A DNA stretch of 64,000 bases, from the NCBI RefSeq assembly GCF_030646155.1, contig NZ_JAUTDN010000023.1, positions 1 to 64,000 on the forward strand. The letters run 5' to 3'. Shown here in pieces: positions 60,387-64,000 of this stretch. Both the position numbers and the translations under genes were made by a program. Positions within the stretch are counted from its first letter, which is position 1. Each line of letters starts with the position of its first letter. The notes below the pieces were generated by a model. The model worked only from the letters and a program-made list of their open reading frames with translations, ran no database searches and was not told the origin of the DNA. The stretch is from Conexibacter sp. CPCC 205762 (GTDB lineage: Bacteria > Actinomycetota > Thermoleophilia > Solirubrobacterales > Solirubrobacteraceae).

Positions 60387-61298
60387 ATGAGCGAAGCGGG
60401 AGCGAGCGAGGGGCCGGCGCGCGACGCCGGCGGCGGGCGCCGGCCGGTCGTGACGACGGTCGAGGAGGCGGTCGCGACGATCGCCGACGGGGCGGTCGTG
60501 GGGATCGGCGGCGCCGTCACCGCCGACCATCCGATGGCGCTGGTGCGGGCGCTGGCGCGGCGCGCGCCGCGCGAGCTGACGGTCGTCGCGCCGACCGGCG
60601 GGATCGAGGTCGACCTGCTGATCGCCGCCGGCTGCGTGCGCACGGTCGTCGCCTCCTACGTCGGGATCGAGGGGCTCGCCGCCGTCGGGCCGGTCTTCCG
60701 GCGCGCCGTGCAGGAGGGCAGCGTCGAGGTCGTCGACCTCGACGAGGCGCACTGCGTCCAGGCGCTGCGGGCGGCGGCGCAGCGGCTGCCGTTCCTGCCG
60801 TGGCGCGGCGGGGTCGGGACCTCGTTCCCGCAGCTGAACCGCTCGCTGGTCGCGTTCGACGATCCCGTCAGGGGCGAGCCGCTGCTGGCGATCCCGGCGC
60901 TGGAGCTGGACGTCGCGCTGCTGTACGCGGCGGAGTCCGACGCATACGGCAACGCCCAGGTCGCCGGCACCGGCCACATGGACGCGCTGCTCGGCGCGGC
61001 CGCCAGACGGGTCGTGCTGCAGGTCGACCGGATCGTGACGAACGAGCGGATCCGGCAGGCGCCCGAGCGGACCTGGTTCTGGGGCGAGACGACGGTCGCC
61101 CGCGCGCCGTTCGGCACCCATCCCTACTCGAACGCGGCGCTGACCGCCGACGAGCAGCACCTGCGCGAGTTCGCGCGCGTCGCGCGCGCCGGCGGCGACG
61201 AGCTGAGCGACTACCTCGACCGCCACGTGCGCGAGGCCGACCACGACGACTACCTCGAGCAGGTCGGCATCCGCCGGCTCGTCTCGCTGCTGGTGTGA
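60387..61298 (+). CDS. CoA-transferase family I, subunit A-like
   Basis: The 303-residue product has GAVVGIGGAVTADHPMALVR (~50-69), VAPTGGIEVDLLIAAGCVRT and ESDAYGNAQVAGTGHMD, as in glutaconate CoA-transferase alpha and the steroid-ring hydrolase subunit IpdA. ATG 60387 is preferred over an upstream ATG because GGAG lies eight bases before it. It pairs with the subunit at 61301, two bases after its stop. Divergent gap 60276-60386 shows no convincing promoter. Confidence 0.85.
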   Translation: MSEAGASEGPARDAGGGRRPVVTTVEEAVATIADGAVVGIGGAVTADHPMALVRALARRAPRELTVVAPTGGIEVDLLIAAGCVRTVVASYVGIEGLAAVGPVFRRAVQEGSVEVVDLDEAHCVQALRAAAQRLPFLPWRGGVGTSFPQLNRSLVAFDDPVRGEPLLAIPALELDVALLYAAESDAYGNAQVAGTGHMDALLGAAARRVVLQVDRIVTNERIRQAPERTWFWGETTVARAPFGTHPYSNAALTADEQHLREFARVARAGGDELSDYLDRHVREADHDDYLEQVGIRRLVSLLV

Positions 61299-61300
61299 CC

Positions 61301-62086
61301 ATGACGACCGAACTCCACGCCGCGCCGCCGTCGACCGACGAGCTGTTCGCGATCCTGCTGGCGCGCGACCTGCGCCCCGAGGACCGCACGATCATGGTCG
61401 GCGCGAACATGCCGATGGCGCGCGCCGCCGCCGTGCTCGCCAACCTCACGACGCACCCCGACGCGCGCATCCTGATCGGGCTCGGCGTGCAGTCGCTCGG
61501 CGGCGGCGTCCCGCCGCCGGCCGTCCACCCGTTCGTCTTCGACCCGCGCACGCTCGCGGCCGAGGCGCTGATGTTCCAGGGGCGGATCTTCGACGACGTC
61601 AGCCGGCCGGACGTCTTCTTCGTCGGCGGCCTGCAGCTCGACCGGCGCGGCAACCTCAACCTCTTCGGGATCCCCGACGGCAACGGCGGCTGGAAGATGC
61701 GCGGGCCGGGCTCGATCGCGCTGGCGACGATGAGCACCAACTGCCGCGGCTACTACGTCGTGATGCCGAGCCACGACCCGCGCACGTTCGTGGAGAGAGT
61801 GGCGCTGATCTCGGCGCTCGGCGACCGGACCGAGCGGGCGCGGCTGAGACTGCCCGGCGGCGGGATCCGCCTCGTGCTCTCCCCGCTCGGCGTCTTCGCG
61901 TTGGACGAGGCGGGCGAGCTGCAGGTCCGCAGCCTCCACGCGGGCGTGACGCCGGAGCAGGTGCGCGCCGCGACCGGCTTCCCGCTGGAGGTCCCCGACG
62001 ACGTCCCGACGACGCCGCCGCCGACGGCGGCCGAGCTGGCGACGCTGCGCGAGCGGGTCGACGTCGACGGCACGCTGCGGGCGTGA
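61301..62086 (+). CDS. CoA-transferase family I, subunit B-like (IpdB-like)
   Basis: The 261-residue product has IMVGANMPMARAAAVLANL, DARILIGLGVQSLGGG and LNLFGIPDGNGGWKM. Around the place where true CoA-transferases have the catalytic Glu (YESG/SENG) it reads GVQS, so transferase chemistry is doubtful. IpdAB, which opens a ring by hydrolysis, also lacks this Glu. A hydrolytic or retro-aldol role is inference. It is followed by an overlapping carboxymuconolactone-decarboxylase-like gene. Confidence 0.82.
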   Translation: MTTELHAAPPSTDELFAILLARDLRPEDRTIMVGANMPMARAAAVLANLTTHPDARILIGLGVQSLGGGVPPPAVHPFVFDPRTLAAEALMFQGRIFDDVSRPDVFFVGGLQLDRRGNLNLFGIPDGNGGWKMRGPGSIALATMSTNCRGYYVVMPSHDPRTFVERVALISALGDRTERARLRLPGGGIRLVLSPLGVFALDEAGELQVRSLHAGVTPEQVRAATGFPLEVPDDVPTTPPPTAAELATLRERVDVDGTLRA

Positions 62087-62727
62087 GCGGCGCGCGGCGT
62101 CCCGTCGGCGAGGCGGCCGGCGCGCCCGGCGCGGCCGACGCGCCCGATGCGGCCGATGCGGCCGATGCGGCAGACGCGCCGACGCGCCGCCCCCGGATCG
62201 CGCCGGTCGCGGCGCCGGACGCGGAGCAGGCGGCGGCGCTGGCGAAGGCGCTGCCGCGCACCGACGGCAGCCCGCTGAACGTCTTCGCGACGCTCGCGCA
62301 CGCGCCGCGCCTGCTGAGACGGGTCAACGCGCTCGGCGGCTACTTCGCCGTCCACGGCCGCATCTCGCCGCGCGACCGCGAGCTGGTCGTGCTGCGCGTC
62401 GCCGGCCGCACCGGCAGCGCCTACGAGGCCGCCCACCACCGCGCGATCGGCGCCTCCGCCGGGCTCGTGCCGGCGGAGGTCGAGGCGGCGCTCGACGGCG
62501 ACAGCGCGCACCCGTGGGCGCCGGCCGACGCCGCGCTGCTGCACGCGACCGACGAGCTGGTCCTGCGGCGCACCGTCGGCGACGCGACCTGGACGCGGCT
62601 GCGCGCCACGCGCGACGAGCACGAGCTGCTGGAGCTGCTCGTGCTGGCCGGCTTCTACGCGCTGCTCGCCGGCGTCATCGACGCCGCCGGCATCGAGCTC
62701 GATCCGCTGCCGCCGCGCACGGGGTGA
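62083..62727 (+). CDS. Carboxymuconolactone decarboxylase/AhpD-like protein
   Basis: The 214-residue product has a low-complexity Ala/Asp N terminus (~10-35, DAADAADAAD) and then a CMD fold: ISPRDRELVVLRVAGRTGSA, YEAAHHRAIGASAGL and a C-terminal helical part. The AhpD redox CxxC pair is missing (TGSAYEAAHH), so peroxide reduction is unlikely; such Cys-free forms are often decarboxylase-like or unassigned. GTG start overlaps the subunit B stop. Confidence 0.82.
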   Translation: MSGARRPVGEAAGAPGAADAPDAADAADAADAPTRRPRIAPVAAPDAEQAAALAKALPRTDGSPLNVFATLAHAPRLLRRVNALGGYFAVHGRISPRDRELVVLRVAGRTGSAYEAAHHRAIGASAGLVPAEVEAALDGDSAHPWAPADAALLHATDELVLRRTVGDATWTRLRATRDEHELLELLVLAGFYALLAGVIDAAGIELDPLPPRTG

Positions 62728-62763
62728 GCGGCGGCGGGGCTCGGGTGCGCGCCGAGTCGTCGG

Positions 62764-63033
62764 TCAGGCTGGCGGCGGAAGCGGGATCTCCGGCGCCGGA
62801 GACGTGTGAGGACGGAGCACGATTCCGAACTCTGCTCTCAGCGCCTCGGCGACGGCCCAGAGCTGCCCGACGGTCGGGTTCGTGCGGCCTGCCTCGAGGT
62901 TCGAGATGTACGGCGCGGTGACCTGAAGCCGCTCGGCGAGCTGCGCTTGGGTCACGCCGGCGGCCACACGAGCGGCCCTGATCGCTTCTGCGGCGACCTG
63001 GCTCGCGGCGGCGCTGCTGCTCGTCCGCGGCAA
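62764..63033 (-). CDS. XRE-type HTH protein
   Basis: The ~89-residue product has one Cro/CI-type HTH: AAGVTQAQLAERLQVTAPYI then SNLEAGRTNPTVGQLWAVA. A Pro-rich tail ends it (PEIPLPPPA). A TTG at 63033, five bases after the upstream gene's stop, is the best start; the frame is open further but overlaps that gene. It is a possible antitoxin or autoregulator for the kinase module upstream. Confidence 0.75.
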   Translation of the reverse strand: MPRTSSSAAASQVAAEAIRAARVAAGVTQAQLAERLQVTAPYISNLEAGRTNPTVGQLWAVAEALRAEFGIVLRPHTSPAPEIPLPPPA

Positions 63034-63038
63034 CGCGA

Positions 63039-63410
63039 CTAGGCCGCCGACGTGGTGCTCGCGCCGCTGATCCTGGTGAAGGGCGGCGGGGCTGGGATGG
63101 AGGGACGAGCAGCCGTGGGCGTCGCGGGCGGCTGCTCGGCGGGATTCGTATCCGCGAGCACGTGCGCGACGAGGTCGCCCGCACGGAACGCGCCCGGCAG
63201 GTTGCGTGCCCACGCCTCAGCATCGTCGGCCAGGTGGATCTGGCGTCCGGTGACCGCGTCGACGACTGGCAGCTGGTGGTCGAGGACTCCGTGCTTGTCG
63301 ACGATCGAGACCGTGCGGCGTCCATCGGCGAAGACCATGGCGCACACCGCCCAGCCAGAGCGACCGGACTCTTCGTCGTACACGGGGGTTCGGATCTCGA
63401 CGACCACCAC
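63039..63410 (-). CDS. Unrecognised small protein in the kinase/HTH module
   Basis: The 123-residue product is not recognised. It starts with GTG 63410, with AAGGAGG nine bases upstream. Residues 1-~85 look globular (VVEIRTPVYDEESGRSGWAV; TVSIVDKHGVLDHQLPVVD; WARNLPGAFRAGDLVAHVL); the rest is Pro/Thr/Ala-rich. It lies between a kinase-like gene and an HTH gene on the same strand, five bases before the latter. Confidence 0.65.
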   Translation of the reverse strand: MVVVEIRTPVYDEESGRSGWAVCAMVFADGRRTVSIVDKHGVLDHQLPVVDAVTGRQIHLADDAEAWARNLPGAFRAGDLVAHVLADTNPAEQPPATPTAARPSIPAPPPFTRISGASTTSAA

Positions 63411-63482
63411 GCTCGGTGCCTCCTTCGGCTGTCCATCTGATCGGCGAGCTCCCCTCGTCGACCATTAGCTCTTGAGTAAACT

Positions 63483-63496
63483 ACCCGAAATCGGGT
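63483..63496. promoter_or_regulatory. 14-bp palindrome ACCCGA-N2-TCGGGT
   Basis: Perfect 6-bp arms around two central bases lie in the 101-base gap after the kinase gene and before the small-protein gene. It could be an operator of the XRE protein. As RNA it can also form a short hairpin, with TTT in the AGTTTACT that follows on the - strand, so a weak terminator is the alternative. Confidence 0.5.
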
Positions 63497-63511
63497 CTCA
63501 TCGTGCGCCGC

Positions 63512-64000
63512 TCAGAAGTCGCCGGGCAGCGGAAGTACGCGCTTGGACAGCATCTTGCGCGCTCGATCGCTGAACGCTGCGAACCGATCTGCCGCAAGGA
63601 AGTCCTTGAGTCCGTGGAACGCGTCGCCGTCGACGAGCGAGTCGAGCGTCATCTGCTCGCCTCTCGTGAGGCTTGTCTCATTGCAGCGGCGACGGTGCGC
63701 GAGGAACTCGGACGCGTTGGAACGGTCGTTCGGTCGTGCGAACGCGAACGCGTTGTCGATCAGCGCGAGCCGGCGTCGTCTCGGGTCGAAGCGAAGATTG
63801 GCGCGATGGCGGTCCTGCTGTCCGATGAGGGCGTCCCAGAACGCCGCGGCATGCGCCTGGTCCTTCGCCTCGATCGCCCCGGCCCAGTCGGGCCAGCCGT
63901 CGCGCCAGTTGACGAGGACGCCGCCACCGACGCCGGGGACGTCGCGCAGGACGGCTGTGGGCACCATGCGTTCCCAGCGATCGCCGAGCGCATAGGCGAG
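63512..64000 (-). CDS. HipA/PI3K-like protein kinase, C-terminal part (runs off the right edge)
   Basis: The frame is open to 64000, so the N terminus is outside; about 162 residues are visible. ALIGQQDRHRANLRF carries the catalytic Asp and Asn of HipA and PI3/4-kinase-like folds, and RLALIDNAFAFARPND the metal-binding Asp. Upstream VPTAVLRDVPGVGGGVLVNW resembles the same kinases. HipA-type kinases act as toxins by phosphorylating aminoacyl-tRNA synthetases; this is family knowledge, not shown here. The order (kinase first, HTH last) differs from hipBA. Confidence 0.72.
   Translation of the reverse strand, partial: LAYALGDRWERMVPTAVLRDVPGVGGGVLVNWRDGWPDWAGAIEAKDQAHAAAFWDALIGQQDRHRANLRFDPRRRRLALIDNAFAFARPNDRSNASEFLAHRRRCNETSLTRGEQMTLDSLVDGDAFHGLKDFLAADRFAAFSDRARKMLSKRVLPLPGDF

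Overview
The window comes from a very GC-rich actinobacterium. The conserved ribosomal gene order, an actinobacterial-type SecY/Adk/Map block, CoA-based catabolism and frequent GTG starts and ATGA overlaps fit the Thermoleophilia (Conexibacter/Solirubrobacter-like). That placement is inference from gene content and style, not from a phylogeny.

Region 1 (1-14686, + strand) is the end of the S10-spc-alpha ribosomal superoperon: rpsC tail, rplP, rpmC, rpsQ, rplN, rplX, rplE, rpsN, rpsH, rplF, rplR, rpsE, rpmD, rplO, secY, adk, map, rpmJ, rpsM, rpsK, rpoA, rplQ, followed by truA, surE and ligA. Two usual members are missing: infA (expected between map and rpmJ) and rpsD (expected between rpsK and rpoA). 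S17 has a basic N-terminal extension of about 110 residues, and S3 ends in a Gly/Arg/Pro-rich tail.

Region 2 (14.7-37 kb) is mixed chromosome: a GT-C-like membrane protein, a divergent LysR/MFS pair, MscL with a zinc ribbon, a DacB-type PBP, a patatin phospholipase, an aminotransferase/acyl-CoA ligase group, a NIF3 protein, tRNA-Pro(CGG) with a strong terminator, a lower-GC acetyltransferase gene, and a secreted triad in which an RTX-repeat protein is flanked by two paralogous small I36/crystallin-like secreted proteins. Then come a DMT transporter, a polysaccharide deacetylase, a GAP/Sap membrane protein, an MGDG-synthase-like glycosyltransferase, a nucleotide-sugar epimerase fused to a membrane domain with a DegT aminotransferase, a SnoaL-like protein and a histidine phosphatase.

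Region 3 (37-62.7 kb) is a large catabolic cluster. A ribose-type ABC importer (permease, ATPase, lipoprotein) heads an apparent operon with a zinc alcohol dehydrogenase, an acyl-CoA dehydrogenase, two SDRs and an acyl-CoA ligase. A TetR gene with two matching operators faces an operon of 2-oxoacid dehydrogenase E1 alpha and beta, a free-standing lipoyl domain, an MmgE/PrpD protein and a CrtC/DUF7064-like protein. A second TetR gene faces, across a tiny promoter, an AtuA-like protein, biotin carboxylase, biotin carrier, carboxyltransferase and enoyl-CoA hydratase. An acyl-CoA synthetase, a CoA-transferase-like pair and a carboxymuconolactone-decarboxylase-like protein finish it. Together this gives a counterpart for every step of the Pseudomonas atu (acyclic terpene) route, rearranged and with extra parts; the true substrate is unknown.

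Region 4 (62.7-64 kb, - strand) is a lower-GC module: a HipA/PI3K-like kinase gene running off the right edge, an unrecognised small protein and an XRE-type HTH protein, with a 14-bp palindrome between them. No intergenic stretch exceeds 300 bases; no CRISPR array, insertion sequence or rRNA gene was seen.
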